From positions 1 to 42,851 of the forward strand of contig JAPOPW010000028.1 of assembly GCA_026712715.1 (NCBI GenBank): a stretch of DNA of 42,851 bases, read 5' to 3'. The notes below the pieces were generated by a model that did no database searches, was not told the origin of the DNA, and worked only from the letters and a program-made list of their open reading frames with translations. A program made the translations under genes and the position numbers. The stretch comes from Immundisolibacterales bacterium. GTDB lineage: Bacteria; Pseudomonadota; Gammaproteobacteria; HK1. Positions 17,771 to 27,758 of this stretch are shown piece after piece; position 1 is the first letter of the stretch; each line of letters opens with the position of its first letter.

Positions 17771-18553
17771 TCAGAGCTGGCGCACGACCATCATCTTCTT
17801 GATTTCCGCTATCGCCTTCGCGGGGTTGAGCCCCTTCGGACAGGCGCGGGTGCAGTTCATGATGGTATGGCATCGATAGAGACGGAAGGGATCCTCGAGG
17901 TCGTCGAGCCGTTCTCCGGAGTACTCGTCGCGGCTGTCCGCAATCCATCGATAGGCTTGCAGAAGGGCGGCGGGACCAAGATAGCGATCGCCGTTCCACC
18001 AGTAGCTCGGACAGCTCGTCGAGCAGCACGCGCAAAGGATGCATTCGTAGAGCCCGTCCAGCCGGTCGCGATCCTCCGGGGACTGGAGTCGTTCACGATC
18101 CGGCGGGGGAGGGGTCACCGCGCGCATCCACGGCTTGATCGAAGCGTACTGGGCGTAGAACTGCTTCATGTCTGGAACGAGGTCCTTGACCACGGGGAGA
18201 TGCGGAAGCGGGTAGATGCTCACGTCGCCCTTGACGTCCCGTATCGGAAAGGTGCAGGCAAGCGAGTTCACCCCGCCGATGTTCATCGCGCACGAACCGC
18301 AGACCCCTTCGCGGCACGAGCGGCGGAAGGTCAGGGTGGAGTCGAGCTCGGTCTTGATTGCGATGAGCGCGTCCAGGACCATCGGCCCGCAGTTGTCGAG
18401 GTCCACCTCGTAGGTGTCGGTCCGCGGATTGCGGCCGTCATCGGGGTTCCAGCGATAGACGACGAAGCGCCGGACGGTACCCGCTCCGGACGACGCACGC
18501 CAGGTCTTCCCGGAATCGATCCTCGAGTTCGGCGGAAGCGTCAGTCGGGCCAT
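17771..18553 (-). CDS. sdhB: Succinate dehydrogenase iron-sulfur subunit
   Basis: The 260-residue subunit transfers electrons from FAD to quinone at the inner membrane. The [2Fe-2S] ligands lie in [16 protein letters not shown] plus a later Cys (NSLACTF). The [4Fe-4S] and [3Fe-4S] ligands lie in [16 protein letters not shown] and [17 protein letters not shown]. About 25 extra N-terminal residues ([20 protein letters not shown] and onwards) precede the [12 protein letters not shown] start, slightly longer than E. coli SdhB (238). It follows sdhA by 9 bases. Confidence 0.97.
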   Translation of the reverse strand: MARLTLPPNSRIDSGKTWRASSGAGTVRRFVVYRWNPDDGRNPRTDTYEVDLDNCGPMVLDALIAIKTELDSTLTFRRSCREGVCGSCAMNIGGVNSLACTFPIRDVKGDVSIYPLPHLPVVKDLVPDMKQFYAQYASIKPWMRAVTPPPPDRERLQSPEDRDRLDGLYECILCACCSTSCPSYWWNGDRYLGPAALLQAYRWIADSRDEYSGERLDDLEDPFRLYRCHTIMNCTRACPKGLNPAKAIAEIKKMMVVRQL

Positions 18554-18562
18554 TCTCTTCCC

Positions 18563-20353
18563 TCAATAGGTCCGTTGCTGGGGAGGGAACGACTGCACGT
18601 CGTTCGTCAAGGTCTCGAGGTGTACCGGACGGTAGTCGAACTCCGGTGCGGTCCCGTTCCGGAGCCAGCAGAGCGTATGCTTGAGCCAGTTCACGTCATC
18701 GCGGTCCGGAAAATCCTCCCGAGCGTGGGCGCCGCGACTCTCGGTACGATGGCTTGCCGAATGCATGGTGACGACCGCCTGACGGATGAGGTTGTCGAGC
18801 TCGAGGGTCTCCACGAGGTCGGAATTCCACACGAGGGAGCGGTCCGATACCGCGATGTCGCCCATCGTCTCGCGGCACTCGTCGATGAGCCGGCAGCCCT
18901 CCTCCAGCACTTCTCCGGTGCGGAAGACCGCGGCGTTGTTCTGCATGATCCGCTGCATGTCGAGGCGGATGGCGGCGGTCGGCCGCGAACCCGCCGCGTG
19001 GCGGAATCGGTCGAAGCTCTCGAGGGCGCGCGCCTCGGACTCTCCGGGAACCGGAGGATGCGACTCGCCCGGCCTGATGATCTCGGCACACCGATCGGCC
19101 GCCGCCCGTCCGAACACGACAATGTCGAGGAGCGAGTTCGAGCCGAGCCGGTTCGCGCCGTGCACGGACACGCACGCACACTCGCCGATTGCCAGCAGAC
19201 CCGGCACCGTGGCCTCCGGCGTCGCCGTGTCCAGGGTCACCACTTCACCGTGCACGTTGGTGGGAATCCCGCCCATGTTGTAGTGCACGGTCGGAAGCAC
19301 CGGAATGGGTTCCTTGGTGACGTCGACATCCGCGAAAATTCTCGCGGTCTCCGAGATTCCGGGCAGACGCTTCTCGATGACGTCCCTCTCGAGGTGCTCG
19401 AGATGTAGATGGATGTGATCCTGGCGCGATCCGACCCCGCGGCCCTCCCGGATCTCGACCGTCATCGAACGGCTCACCACATCGCGTGAAGCAAGGTCCT
19501 TGGCGTTGGGAGCGTAACGCTCCATGAAGCGCTCTCCATCGGAATTGGTGAGGAATCCGCCTTCGCCCCGGACTCCCTCGGTGATGAGACAGCCCGCACC
19601 ATACACGCCGGTCGGGTGAAACTGCACGAATTCCATGTCCTGGAGCGGCAGGCCCGCCCGCAGCACCATCGCGTTCCCGTCCCCGGTGCAGGTATGGGCG
19701 GAAGTGCAGGAGAAATAGGTACGGCCGTAGCCGCCGGTGGCGAGCACGGTCGCGTGCGCCCGGAATCGGTGCAGGGTGCCCGAGTCCAGATCCCAGGCGA
19801 GGAGCCCGCGGCAGGCTCCGGCATCGTCCATGAGCAGGTCGAGGGCGAAGTACTCGACGAAGAACTCGGCGTCGTGCTTGAGGGACTGCTGGTACAGGGT
19901 GTGCAGGATTGCGTGACCGGTGCGATCCGCCGCCGCGCAGGTGCGCTGCGCGATTCCTTCGCCGTACCGGGTGGTCATGCCTCCGAAGGGGCGCTGATAG
20001 ATACGCCCGTCCTCGGTTCGGGAAAACGGAACGCCGTAGTGCTCGAGCTCGAGGACGGCCGGCATCGCCTCGCGGCACATGAACTCGATCGCGTCCTGGT
20101 CCCCGAGCCAGTCGGAGCCCTTGACGGTGTCGTACATGTGCCAGCGCCAGTCGTCCTCCCCCATGTTGCCGAGCGCCGCGCTCATCCCCCCTTGAGCGGC
20201 CACGGTGTGGCTGCGGGTCGGGAAGACCTTGGTCACGCACGCGGTGGAAAGCCCGCGCGCCGCGAGTCCAAGGGTCGCGCGCAGCCCCGCGCCGCCGGCG
20301 CCGACGACGATGACGTCATAGGTGTGTTCCGTGATCGGATACGCGTCCGGCAT
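18563..20353 (-). CDS. sdhA: Succinate dehydrogenase flavoprotein subunit
   Basis: The 596-residue catalytic subunit oxidises succinate to fumarate. It has the dinucleotide fold [15 protein letters not shown] (14-28), the FAD-linking His in [13 protein letters not shown] (His49), [30 protein letters not shown], the catalytic-loop RDVVSRSM and [18 protein letters not shown]. The C-terminal block [12 protein letters not shown] is normal for SdhA. sdhD ends 6 bases upstream and sdhB begins 9 bases downstream, giving the usual C-D-A-B order. Confidence 0.98.
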   Translation of the reverse strand: MPDAYPITEHTYDVIVVGAGGAGLRATLGLAARGLSTACVTKVFPTRSHTVAAQGGMSAALGNMGEDDWRWHMYDTVKGSDWLGDQDAIEFMCREAMPAVLELEHYGVPFSRTEDGRIYQRPFGGMTTRYGEGIAQRTCAAADRTGHAILHTLYQQSLKHDAEFFVEYFALDLLMDDAGACRGLLAWDLDSGTLHRFRAHATVLATGGYGRTYFSCTSAHTCTGDGNAMVLRAGLPLQDMEFVQFHPTGVYGAGCLITEGVRGEGGFLTNSDGERFMERYAPNAKDLASRDVVSRSMTVEIREGRGVGSRQDHIHLHLEHLERDVIEKRLPGISETARIFADVDVTKEPIPVLPTVHYNMGGIPTNVHGEVVTLDTATPEATVPGLLAIGECACVSVHGANRLGSNSLLDIVVFGRAAADRCAEIIRPGESHPPVPGESEARALESFDRFRHAAGSRPTAAIRLDMQRIMQNNAAVFRTGEVLEEGCRLIDECRETMGDIAVSDRSLVWNSDLVETLELDNLIRQAVVTMHSASHRTESRGAHAREDFPDRDDVNWLKHTLCWLRNGTAPEFDYRPVHLETLTNDVQSFPPQQRTY

Positions 20354-20359
20354 CTTGCG

Positions 20360-20740
20360 TCAGCTCCCGATGGAGATACGGAGGATCGAAACGATGCTGA
20401 CCGCACCGAGGGCCATCGCCGCGAACTTGATCGCCACGATAGCGAGGATCTTGAGCCCTCGCGAGTGCACGTAGTCTTCCAGCACCACCTGGAGTCCGAG
20501 CTGGGCGTGGTGGAAGAGAGCCACCGCGAACAGGATCCAGAGGGTGGCGGCCACGGGATGGGAGAGGGCGGCCCGTGCATCTCGATAGTCGCTCGCGAGC
20601 AACGCGAACACCATGGCCACGAACCCGATCCCGAGCGGAACGAGCGCGGCCGCGGTCAACCGCTGCGCCCACCAGTGGCGTGTGCCGTCCTTCGCAGCGC
20701 CCGCGCCGCGGACCACCGAAAGCGCCGTTCGATACCGCAT
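20360..20740 (-). CDS. sdhD: Succinate dehydrogenase membrane anchor subunit SdhD
   Basis: The 126-residue integral membrane protein has three predicted TM helices (about 28-50, 61-81, 98-120). The block ALFHHAQLGLQVVLEDYVHS carries the His and Asp/Tyr residues used for heme b and quinone binding in this family, and RHWWAQRLTA at the N-terminus is typical. ATG 20740 has an excellent site (GGAGGAGG) just upstream; the frame is open further but not protein-like. Confidence 0.94.
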   Translation of the reverse strand: MRYRTALSVVRGAGAAKDGTRHWWAQRLTAAALVPLGIGFVAMVFALLASDYRDARAALSHPVAATLWILFAVALFHHAQLGLQVVLEDYVHSRGLKILAIVAIKFAAMALGAVSIVSILRISIGS

Positions 20741-20769
20741 GTCCTCCTCCCGATCGACCGCCCGAAACG

Positions 20770-21153
20770 CTACATCGCGAACGCGAACGCGATGGCGATG
20801 AGAGTCATCGCGATCGAGGCCGCGAGCACCGCCTTCCCGCTCGCATAGGCGGTCCGGATCTCGAAACCGCGCCCGGCGTCCCAGAACAGGTGCCGGATTC
20901 CGTTGCACAAGTGAAAGAAGAACGAGAAGGTCCACCCGATCAAGAACAGCGTTCCGAGCCAGGATCCCAGCGCGCCTCGGACCGTTTCGAACGCTTCGGG
21001 ACCGATCGACAGCGCGGTGACCCACCACGCGAAGACCACCGCGCCCAGGCACAGAAATATCCCGGTCGCCCGGTGGGCGATGGACAGCACCGATGTGAGC
21101 TGCGGCTTGTAGATCTGGATATGAGGTGAAAGCGGTCGGCTGGAACTCGACAT
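20770..21153 (-). CDS. sdhC: Succinate dehydrogenase cytochrome b556 subunit SdhC
   Basis: The 127-residue membrane anchor starts MSSSSRPLSPHIQIYKPQLT, the family signature, followed by SVLSIAHRATG. Three TM helices follow, and HLCNGIRHLFWDAG includes the heme-ligand His region. ATG 21153 has GGGAG upstream; the longer frame to 21219 is not protein-like. It is the first gene of the sdhCDAB-sdhE-ygfZ-yheT cluster and diverges from the ygfX-like gene across 172 bases, in which I found -10-like TAGACT/TAGTCT hexamers but no matching -35. Confidence 0.96.
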   Translation of the reverse strand: MSSSSRPLSPHIQIYKPQLTSVLSIAHRATGIFLCLGAVVFAWWVTALSIGPEAFETVRGALGSWLGTLFLIGWTFSFFFHLCNGIRHLFWDAGRGFEIRTAYASGKAVLAASIAMTLIAIAFAFAM

Positions 21154-21325
21154 CGTCTCCCTCGAACATGGACGGCCCACGCTGCCGCGTGGGACGCAGT
21201 GCTCCCGCGCCATCGGCATTCGGCTCGTCGATCGTGCGACTTCGCCTCTTCGCGCTTCGCACTCGCGCCGACGTTCTAGTCTATCGCGTCACGGCGAGTT
21301 CCCCTAGACACGCGGAGACCCTTTC

Positions 21326-21751
21326 ATGCCCGAGCCTGACGATCGATTCCACCTTCGCCCGTCACGCACCGCCACGGTCTGGACCGCGGCCGTGCACGGA
21401 GGCGGCGTGCTCGCCTTGTGGGGCAGCGCGGTGCCGCCGGAAGCCGCGGGCATCCTCACCGTCATTACCGCATGCAGCTTCACGCAAGGACTTCGTCTCC
21501 ACGCGCTGCGAAGCGCAGGGCGGGCGGTGGCATGGATCGAGATCGGCCGGGGGCTCCGCGTCGGTTTCGCCGACGGACGCAGGTGCGAAGCGCGGCTTCG
21601 GTCTCGCCCGGTCGTCACGGACCGCCTGGTGGTCCTTCGTCTCGAGACGGACGACGGCCACACTACCGTGCTGGTGCCGCCGGACGCGCTTAGCTCGCGC
21701 GCCCGTCACAAGGCGATTCGCCGCGAGGCTCGCCACGCGATGGGCCCATGA
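21326..21751 (+). CDS. YgfX/CptA-like membrane protein
   Basis: The 141-residue protein has the YgfX layout. FHLRPSRTATVWTAAVHGGG opens a short N-terminal region leading into two close TM segments (about 16-33 and 38-56), then a soluble domain with WIEIGRGLRVGFADG and RLVVLRLETDDGHTTVLVPPDALS, and a basic C-terminus. In E. coli ygfX sits beside sdhE (ygfY). YgfX has been proposed as a toxin acting on FtsZ/MreB with YgfY as antitoxin, although SdhE is now better known as the flavinator. Here the two genes sit at opposite ends of the sdh region. The stop overlaps the next start (ATGA). Confidence 0.7.
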   Translation: MPEPDDRFHLRPSRTATVWTAAVHGGGVLALWGSAVPPEAAGILTVITACSFTQGLRLHALRSAGRAVAWIEIGRGLRVGFADGRRCEARLRSRPVVTDRLVVLRLETDDGHTTVLVPPDALSSRARHKAIRREARHAMGP

Positions 21752-22155
21752 AGGACCAACGGGAGTCTCCGCGCCGGTACGTTTCCCGACTCGAGGGAGA
21801 ACGCCGGAGCCGCCGTGCGATCGGCGCTCCGAGTCCGCGGGGAGCCATTCTGCGGGACATCGCGGTGCACGATGCAGTCCGGCTGCTCGATCTCGAGCCG
21901 GCGACCGGTCTCGAGAGCGAGTATGATGCGCGCGGCCCGGATATCCGGTACCGGATAGCGGGTTGTGCACCCGTGGATTCCCACCTTCCGGCCGGGGCAT
22001 TCCGATCGGGGAGCTGGGACCGGGGCCTCCTCGTATCCATGACCGCGGAGCTGGAGCCGTTGGCCATCGACGAATTGACATCCGAGGCAGCGCGGACCAC
22101 CCGATCGGTTGTCGGACTGCAGGCGGCGGGGCGCCGTCTCTGGACGCGCGGGTGA
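21748..22155 (+). CDS. Protein of unknown function, coupled to ygfX-like and tsaB
   Basis: The 135-residue product is not recognised. It has a very basic N-terminus (MKDQRESPRRYVSRLEGERR), a middle with RDIAVHDAVRLLDLEPATGL and a C-terminus ending AGRRLWTRG; no TM segment or signal. Four-base overlaps on both sides (ATGA with the ygfX-like gene, GTGA with tsaB) are strong evidence that the frame is translated. The basic start followed by a compact alpha/beta stretch could suit a small regulatory or binding domain (PilZ-like size), but I cannot support that. Confidence 0.65.
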   Translation: MKDQRESPRRYVSRLEGERRSRRAIGAPSPRGAILRDIAVHDAVRLLDLEPATGLESEYDARGPDIRYRIAGCAPVDSHLPAGAFRSGSWDRGLLVSMTAELEPLAIDELTSEAARTTRSVVGLQAAGRRLWTRG

Positions 22156-22850
22156 AGCTCGTCTGCTTCGATACGGCGACCGACGTGCTGGCGTGCGCCC
22201 TGTGGCACGACGGCGAATGCGTGGAGCACCACGAGCTCGCGCCCCGGGGCCATGCCGATCGCGTGCTCTCGGCCGTGGATCGCGTGCTTGCCGAGGCCGC
22301 CATCACCCGGTCCGGGCTCGACGCGATCGGATTCGGCCGCGGCCCCGGCTCGTTCACGGGTCTTCGAATCTCGGCCGGGGTCGCGCAGGGCCTCGCGTTC
22401 GCCCTCGACCTTCCAGCGGTTCCCGTTTCGACCCTCGCCGCCATCGCGCAGGGAGCCCTGCGCGAGAACGGATCGCCGCGCGCCCTGGTGGTTCTCGATG
22501 CACGACTGGGTGAGGTCTACGCCGGAGCGGCACGTGCGGACGCGGGAATCATGCGTCCGATGCGCGACGAAAGGCGGTGCCGTCCGGAAGAGCTGTCGGA
22601 GGAGCTGGACGCGGACGGCGGATGGGTGGGATGCGGTCCCGGCTGGGCGGTCTGCGCGGATGCTCTTCGCGATGGACTCGACGCTCGGTTGGAGCGTCTG
22701 GAGACGGATCGTCTCCCGCGTGCGCGCGACGTCGCCGCCCTCGCTCACCGCGCATTGGAGGAGGGGAACACGGTGTCGGCCGAAGAGGCCCTCCCGGTGT
22801 ATCTGCGAAGCCGCGTGGCGAGCCGCCCCCGGACGGGAACCCGGTCATGA
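22152..22850 (+). CDS. tsaB: tRNA threonylcarbamoyladenosine biosynthesis protein TsaB
   Basis: The 232-residue ASKHA-fold protein is the scaffold partner of TsaD/TsaE in making t6A37 in ANN-decoding tRNAs. It has KLVCFDTATDVLACALW, RGHADRVL and the hallmark GRGPGSFTGLRISAGVAQGLA (62-82). Later LVVLDARLGEVYAG is also conserved. The start is GTG 22152, overlapping the previous stop by four bases; it ends in ATGA overlap with the Lol permease gene. The catalytic metal-binding residues of TsaD are absent, as expected for TsaB. Confidence 0.95.
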   Translation: MKLVCFDTATDVLACALWHDGECVEHHELAPRGHADRVLSAVDRVLAEAAITRSGLDAIGFGRGPGSFTGLRISAGVAQGLAFALDLPAVPVSTLAAIAQGALRENGSPRALVVLDARLGEVYAGAARADAGIMRPMRDERRCRPEELSEELDADGGWVGCGPGWAVCADALRDGLDARLERLETDRLPRARDVAALAHRALEEGNTVSAEEALPVYLRSRVASRPRTGTRS

Positions 22851-24094
22851 TCCGCCCCCTCGAGCTCGCAATCGGACTCCGCCACCTGTGGGCGAAGCGC
22901 AGGGTCCGGTTCATTTCCTTCATCAGTCTCATTTCGGTCCTTGGAATCGCGCTCGGAGTGGCCGCCCTCATCACGGTCCTTTCCGTCATGAACGGATTCG
23001 AGAAGGAGCTCCGGGGCCGCATTCTCGGGATGGCGTCGCACGCGACCATCGCGCGGCTGAAGGGCCCCATCCCAAACTGGAGGGAGACCGCGGACCTGGC
23101 CCTCGTCGACTCGTCGGTGCTCGCGGCGGCGCCCTATGTGGAAGGTCAAGCGATGCTTACCTCGGGCGGGGCCGTGCGAGGCGTCCTGGTCCGGGGTATC
23201 GAGCCCGACGAGGAGCGCCGGGTGTCGGAGATTTCGAGCTACATGATCTCGGGAAGCCTGGACGAGCTCGAGGCCGGAGCCTTCCGAATCGTGGTCGGCT
23301 CCACCCTCGCGACCCGCCTTCGCCTCGACCTCGGAAGCCGGGTCACCGCCATAGCCCCCGAGGCGAACGCAAGTCCCGCCGGGGTGGTGCCGCGCCATCG
23401 ACGCTTCGTGGTGGCCGGCATCTTCGAGGCGGGACACGGACAGTACGATTCCTCCTTCGCCCTCATGCATATCGAGGACGCGGGCAGGCTCTTCCAGGTC
23501 CGCGACGGAGTGAGCGGACTGCGGCTGCAGCTTGACGACGTATTCGCCGCCCCGCGCCTCGCGCGCGAGATCGCGGCAAGCCTGGGCGGCCGATACTGGG
23601 TGACGGACTGGACCCGGTATCACGCGCAATTCTTCCGCGCCCTGCGAATCGAGAAGACGGCGATGTTCATCATCCTCACCCTGATCGTCGCCGTCGCCGC
23701 CTTCAACCTCGTCTCCACCCTGGTGATGGTCGTGAACGAGAAGCGGGCGGAGATCGCGATCCTGCGAACCCTCGGACTCACCCCCGCGAGCGTGCTGCTG
23801 ATCTTCCTGGTTCAGGGGACGCTGATCGGTCTCGTGGGCACCGGGGTCGGGGCGGCGGCCGGGGTGGCCCTCGCAGCCAATCTCGAGGTGGTCGTACCGT
23901 TCATCGAGGGATTGATCGGCCAGAAGTTCCTGTCTCCGGAGATCTACTACCTCTCCGACGTCCCCGCGGACATCCGCAGGAACGATGTGGTCGCGATCGT
24001 GATCGTCGCCTTCGTCATGAGTGTGGTCGCGACCTTGTATCCCGCCTGGCGCGGCGCGAACACGCAGCCGGCGGAGGCGCTCCGCCATGAATGA
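22847..24094 (+). CDS. Lipoprotein-releasing ABC permease, LolC/LolE (LolF-like) type
   Basis: The 415-residue inner-membrane protein releases outer-membrane-bound lipoproteins to LolA. It has the Lol N-terminal block [20 protein letters not shown], the first TM with [25 protein letters not shown], a MacB-type periplasmic domain (about 50-260), and three FtsX TM helices (about 272-300, 320-345, 375-400) including [17 protein letters not shown], the coupling helix that contacts LolD. Only one permease gene accompanies lolD, so this may be a homodimeric LolF-type transporter; a second permease elsewhere cannot be excluded. It overlaps tsaB (ATGA) and lolD (8 bases). Confidence 0.92.
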   Translation: MIRPLELAIGLRHLWAKRRVRFISFISLISVLGIALGVAALITVLSVMNGFEKELRGRILGMASHATIARLKGPIPNWRETADLALVDSSVLAAAPYVEGQAMLTSGGAVRGVLVRGIEPDEERRVSEISSYMISGSLDELEAGAFRIVVGSTLATRLRLDLGSRVTAIAPEANASPAGVVPRHRRFVVAGIFEAGHGQYDSSFALMHIEDAGRLFQVRDGVSGLRLQLDDVFAAPRLAREIAASLGGRYWVTDWTRYHAQFFRALRIEKTAMFIILTLIVAVAAFNLVSTLVMVVNEKRAEIAILRTLGLTPASVLLIFLVQGTLIGLVGTGVGAAAGVALAANLEVVVPFIEGLIGQKFLSPEIYYLSDVPADIRRNDVVAIVIVAFVMSVVATLYPAWRGANTQPAEALRHE

Positions 24095-24767
24095 CACGAC
24101 GGTCGTCAGCGCGAACGACCTGCGCCGGACATACGAGGAGGGGGCGCTGCGCGTCGAGGTGCTCAGCGGAGTGAACCTGGAGGTCATGCGCGGGGAAAGC
24201 GTGGCCATACTCGGTGCTTCCGGGTCGGGCAAGAGCACCCTGCTGCACCTCCTGGGCGGCCTCGATCTGCCGACCTCCGGTTCCGTGCGGATCGAGGGAA
24301 GGTCCATGAGCGAGCTGGGCGAGGCGGAACGGGGCCGGCTGCGCAACCGTGCGCTCGGGTTCGTGTACCAGTTTCATCACCTGCTGCCCGAATTCACGGC
24401 CCTCGACAACGTCGCCATGCCGCTGCTCGTGCGGCGGGAGCCCACCGCGGGCGCCCGCCTCCGCGCGGCCGAAATCCTGGAACGGGTAGGCATGTCGGAA
24501 CGGCAGAGCCACCGGCCTGCGGAGCTTTCGGGCGGCGAGCGGCAGCGCACCGCCATCGCGCGGGCGCTCGCCAGCCGGCCGGCGTGCGTCCTCGCCGACG
24601 AGCCTACGGGGAACCTCGATCGCGAAACCGCCCGGCGAGTCTGCGATCTCATGTTCGAGATCAATCGCGAAGAGGGTACGAGCCTCGTCGTGGTGACCCA
24701 CGATCTCGAGCTCGCGGAACGAGCCGACCGCCGGTTGCAGCTGAGCGGAGGCCGCCTGGAAGGCTGA
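24087..24767 (+). CDS. lolD: Lipoprotein-releasing system ATP-binding protein LolD
   Basis: The 226-residue ABC ATPase powers lipoprotein extraction. Walker [10 protein letters not shown] is at 43-51, the Q-loop in [19 protein letters not shown], the signature LSGGERQR, Walker [14 protein letters not shown] and the switch His in [11 protein letters not shown]. The FHHLLPEF segment is typical of LolD rather than MacB. ATG 24087 lies inside the end of the permease gene. The downstream DUF2062 gene converges after only 10 bases, so no lolE follows. Confidence 0.95.
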   Translation: MNDTTVVSANDLRRTYEEGALRVEVLSGVNLEVMRGESVAILGASGSGKSTLLHLLGGLDLPTSGSVRIEGRSMSELGEAERGRLRNRALGFVYQFHHLLPEFTALDNVAMPLLVRREPTAGARLRAAEILERVGMSERQSHRPAELSGGERQRTAIARALASRPACVLADEPTGNLDRETARRVCDLMFEINREEGTSLVVVTHDLELAERADRRLQLSGGRLEG

Positions 24768-24777
24768 GAGTGGCTCG

Positions 24778-25299
24778 CTATCGCCGCGGAGGCCCGCGCC
24801 GGCGGGTCTTCCACTCGCGGACCACGGAAACCCTCCAGATGAGATGCGTGCAATAGAAGCCAAGAGCCGCGCCGCACAGGCCGATGACCGCGCAGCCGAG
24901 GACCAGTGGCGGCCAGACCGCGGCGAAGGTGGTCATGAGCCAATCCAGCGACACCTCGAACTGGACGTCGCGTTCGGGAACTCCAAGGAGCCACGACCCC
25001 AGCTTGTAGGCCCCGAAGAAGATGGGGCCGATGGTGAACGGATTGGTGATCCAGCACATCACGAGGGCAACGGGCACGTTGCACCCGACGCCGATGGATA
25101 CGGCCGTCGCAAACACCATCTGGAAGGGGACCGGAATCATCGAGCAGAAGATTCCGATCCCCGCGGCGCGGGCGGTGGACCGGCGATTGAGCCGCCAGAG
25201 GTCCCGGTTGTCGAGAAGACGGCCGAATACACCGAGGCCATACTCCCCCCGGACCCTTCCGGGCTTGGGAAGCCAGCGATTGAGAAAGCGCCGCGGCAT
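24778..25299 (-). CDS. DUF2062 membrane protein
   Basis: The 173-residue inner-membrane protein matches DUF2062. It has an N-terminal MPRRFLNRWLP (common in this family), SVARAVAIG-like STARAAGIGIFCSMIPVPFQMVFATAVSI, then the conserved CWITNPFTIGPIFFGAYKLG, and a last TM around residues 135-155. Function is unknown; these proteins often neighbour comEC or lolCDE in gammaproteobacteria, as here, between lolD and comEC. It diverges from comEC over about 200 bases. Confidence 0.9.
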   Translation of the reverse strand: MPRRFLNRWLPKPGRVRGEYGLGVFGRLLDNRDLWRLNRRSTARAAGIGIFCSMIPVPFQMVFATAVSIGVGCNVPVALVMCWITNPFTIGPIFFGAYKLGSWLLGVPERDVQFEVSLDWLMTTFAAVWPPLVLGCAVIGLCGAALGFYCTHLIWRVSVVREWKTRRRGPPRR

Positions 25300-25502
25300 T
25301 CGGGTGTTCTTGCGATACCTTTGAACGTTCGTGGATTATCGAAGGGAACGCGGCGACCCACAATTGAAACCGGACATTGCTGCGAGAAAATTGCCGCTCT
25401 TCGTCCGGCGACGAACGGCTATGTTCGATGCGGCGCGAAGGGCGGCCGGCCGCAGCGCCTCGTCGACTGAACGGCGACCGCGACCCCGGGACGACATCCG
25501 AA

Positions 25503-27758
25503 GTGCGATCAGGGACGATCGCCGGCCTGCTCGGCATGTGCGCTTTGCACGGGCTCGAGGCCCTTCCGGGTCTCTGGTCGGCGGCCCTCCTGCCCGTCGC
25601 GCTCCACGTTGCGGTGTCAAGACGGTATGCAGCCGCCGGGTGGTTCGCGGCCGGCTTCCTGTGGGCCCTTGTGCACGCGCACGCTACCATCGCAGCCCGT
25701 CTCCCCGTCGCGCTGGACGGCGAGGATCTCGTCCTGACGGGGAGGATTGCCTCCATTCCGGCCGTTGCCCAGAACCGGATCAGGTTCGACTTCAGGGCCG
25801 AGACCGGGTTCGGGAGCGGCCCTGCCCGGATCCGCATCTCGTGGTACGAGAATCGTCACGGGCCCCCGCCCGATCTGGCGGCCGGTGAGACGTGGCGACT
25901 CGTGGTCCGACTCCGGAACCCACGCGGACTGCGAAACCCGGGAGGCTTCGACTACGAGACCTGGCTGTATCGACATGGGGTTTCGGCTCAAGGCTATGTG
26001 CGGGCCGGTGATCCGAGAATCGAGAGAGTGGCGGCGGCCGGGCGTTTCGACCCGAGCCGCATTCGGTTCGAGCTGACCCGGAAGCTGCGCGAGATCGACG
26101 GGCTCGGCCCGGCGGGAGCCCTCGTCGAGGCGCTGACGGTCGGAGTCCGCGATCGGATATCCGGCGACCAACGCGAAACACTACGCCGGACCGGAACCGC
26201 CCACCTCCTCGCGATATCGGGACTTCACATCGGCCTCGCGGCCGGACTCGGATTCGCGATCGGCCGGTTCTCCGGCCCGTGGCTTCTCCCGAGCGTGGCT
26301 CCGTTGCGACTTGGTGCAATCCTGGGCATTTCCGTCGCGGTTGGCTATGCGGCGCTTGCCGGATTCTCGCTTCCCACCAGGCGCGCACTGGTCATGGCCG
26401 CCGTGGTGCTCGGGGCGCTTTGCGCACGGCGGCGCCTGCCCGGAAGCGCGGTCTTCTGCCTGGGGCTCCTGGCGGTGCTGATGCTCGATCCCCCGGCGGT
26501 GCTCGACCCGGGGTTCTGGCTTTCGTTCTGCGCGGTCGCGGTGCTTCTCTACGGCATGGGAGGACGCCAGCGAGGAAGCGGATCGATGCTGCACTGGCAG
26601 CGCTGGGGTCTGCCGCAGATCGTGGTGACGGTCGGGCTGGCGCCGCTCGTTCTTCATTGGTTCGACGAGCAACCACTGGTGGGACCGATCGCGAACGCGG
26701 CCGCAATTCCGATCGTCGGGGTCTTCGTGCTGCCGGTGCTGCTGGTCGGAAGCCTCTGCCTCGCTCTGCCGGGAGAGCTGGCGGAGTCGGCGGGTGGGCT
26801 CCTCGTGTGGGCGGGAGCGCGCGGGCTGGACATGCTGTGGTGGTTGCTCGATCTGCTTGCCGATCTCGGTCCGCGGTACTCGCTCGCTATCGACCAGTCG
26901 CTCCTCGCGACCGTCCTCGCGATGATCGGAGCGGCGATCGTGCTCGCACCACCCGGTCTGCCCGGCCGCTGGACGGGCGCCATGTGGTTCGCTCCGTTGC
27001 TCTGGTGGAGTCCGGAGGTTCCCGGGGAAGGGGAGTTCAGAGCGGCGTTTCTCGACGTCGGACACGGTCTCGCGGTGGTCGTCGAGACCCGGGACCGGGT
27101 ATTGGTGTACGACACCGGAGCCGGACATGCCGGCGGTATCGTCGGTTCGTATCTGGGGTGGCGCGGGCATACCGGCATCGACACCATCGTGATCAGCCAC
27201 GCGGACTTCGATCACGTCGGCGGCTACCCGGTGCTTGTTCGGCGTTTGCCCGCGCGGCACGTGCTCGCCAACGAAGGGGTCCCCGGCGCGGAACCGTGCG
27301 TCGCCGGACTCGCCTGGACCTGGAACGGCGTTCGGTTCGACACCCTCCACCCTCCGTCACCGCGCTGGCGGGGGAACGACGGCTCCTGTGTGCTCCGCGT
27401 CACCGCCGGCGGCCGCACGATGCTGCTGACCGGCGACATAGAGAACCGGGCCGAGCGATGGATGCTTCGACACGCGCACGACCTTCGGACGGACATTCTC
27501 CTCGCGCCGCACCACGGCAGCCGTACCTCTTCGGGTCCCGATTTCGTGGATGCGACGGGTGCCGGCCACGTGGTGTTCTCGGTTCGGCACGGCAACTCCT
27601 GGCGCATGCCCGATCCCGCTGTGCTTGCCCGCTACCGCGCGCTCGGATCCACCGTGCATCGCACGGATCGCGACGGCGCGATCATTGCCTCGATTCGCTC
27701 TTCCGGGGCCATCGAGTTCCGCCACTGGCGCGCCGGGTGGTTCTGGCACGCGCACTGA
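25503..27758 (+). CDS. comEC: DNA internalization protein ComEC/Rec2
   Basis: The 751-residue inner-membrane channel protein imports single-stranded DNA during natural transformation. It has an N-terminal TM pair, a DUF4131-like OB segment (LTGRIASIPAVAQNRIRFDF), the Competence domain with GTAHLLAISGLHIGLAAG, multiple TM helices to about 480, and a C-terminal metallo-beta-lactamase domain with LDVGHGLAVVV, ISHADFDHVGGYPVL, LLTGDIE and LAPHHGSRTS. GTG 25503 gives the usual family start; ATG 25428 would add 25 Arg/Pro-rich residues. Length matches E. coli YcaI. Without pilus genes in view, competence of the organism is not shown. Confidence 0.93.
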   Translation: MRSGTIAGLLGMCALHGLEALPGLWSAALLPVALHVAVSRRYAAAGWFAAGFLWALVHAHATIAARLPVALDGEDLVLTGRIASIPAVAQNRIRFDFRAETGFGSGPARIRISWYENRHGPPPDLAAGETWRLVVRLRNPRGLRNPGGFDYETWLYRHGVSAQGYVRAGDPRIERVAAAGRFDPSRIRFELTRKLREIDGLGPAGALVEALTVGVRDRISGDQRETLRRTGTAHLLAISGLHIGLAAGLGFAIGRFSGPWLLPSVAPLRLGAILGISVAVGYAALAGFSLPTRRALVMAAVVLGALCARRRLPGSAVFCLGLLAVLMLDPPAVLDPGFWLSFCAVAVLLYGMGGRQRGSGSMLHWQRWGLPQIVVTVGLAPLVLHWFDEQPLVGPIANAAAIPIVGVFVLPVLLVGSLCLALPGELAESAGGLLVWAGARGLDMLWWLLDLLADLGPRYSLAIDQSLLATVLAMIGAAIVLAPPGLPGRWTGAMWFAPLLWWSPEVPGEGEFRAAFLDVGHGLAVVVETRDRVLVYDTGAGHAGGIVGSYLGWRGHTGIDTIVISHADFDHVGGYPVLVRRLPARHVLANEGVPGAEPCVAGLAWTWNGVRFDTLHPPSPRWRGNDGSCVLRVTAGGRTMLLTGDIENRAERWMLRHAHDLRTDILLAPHHGSRTSSGPDFVDATGAGHVVFSVRHGNSWRMPDPAVLARYRALGSTVHRTDRDGAIIASIRSSGAIEFRHWRAGWFWHAH

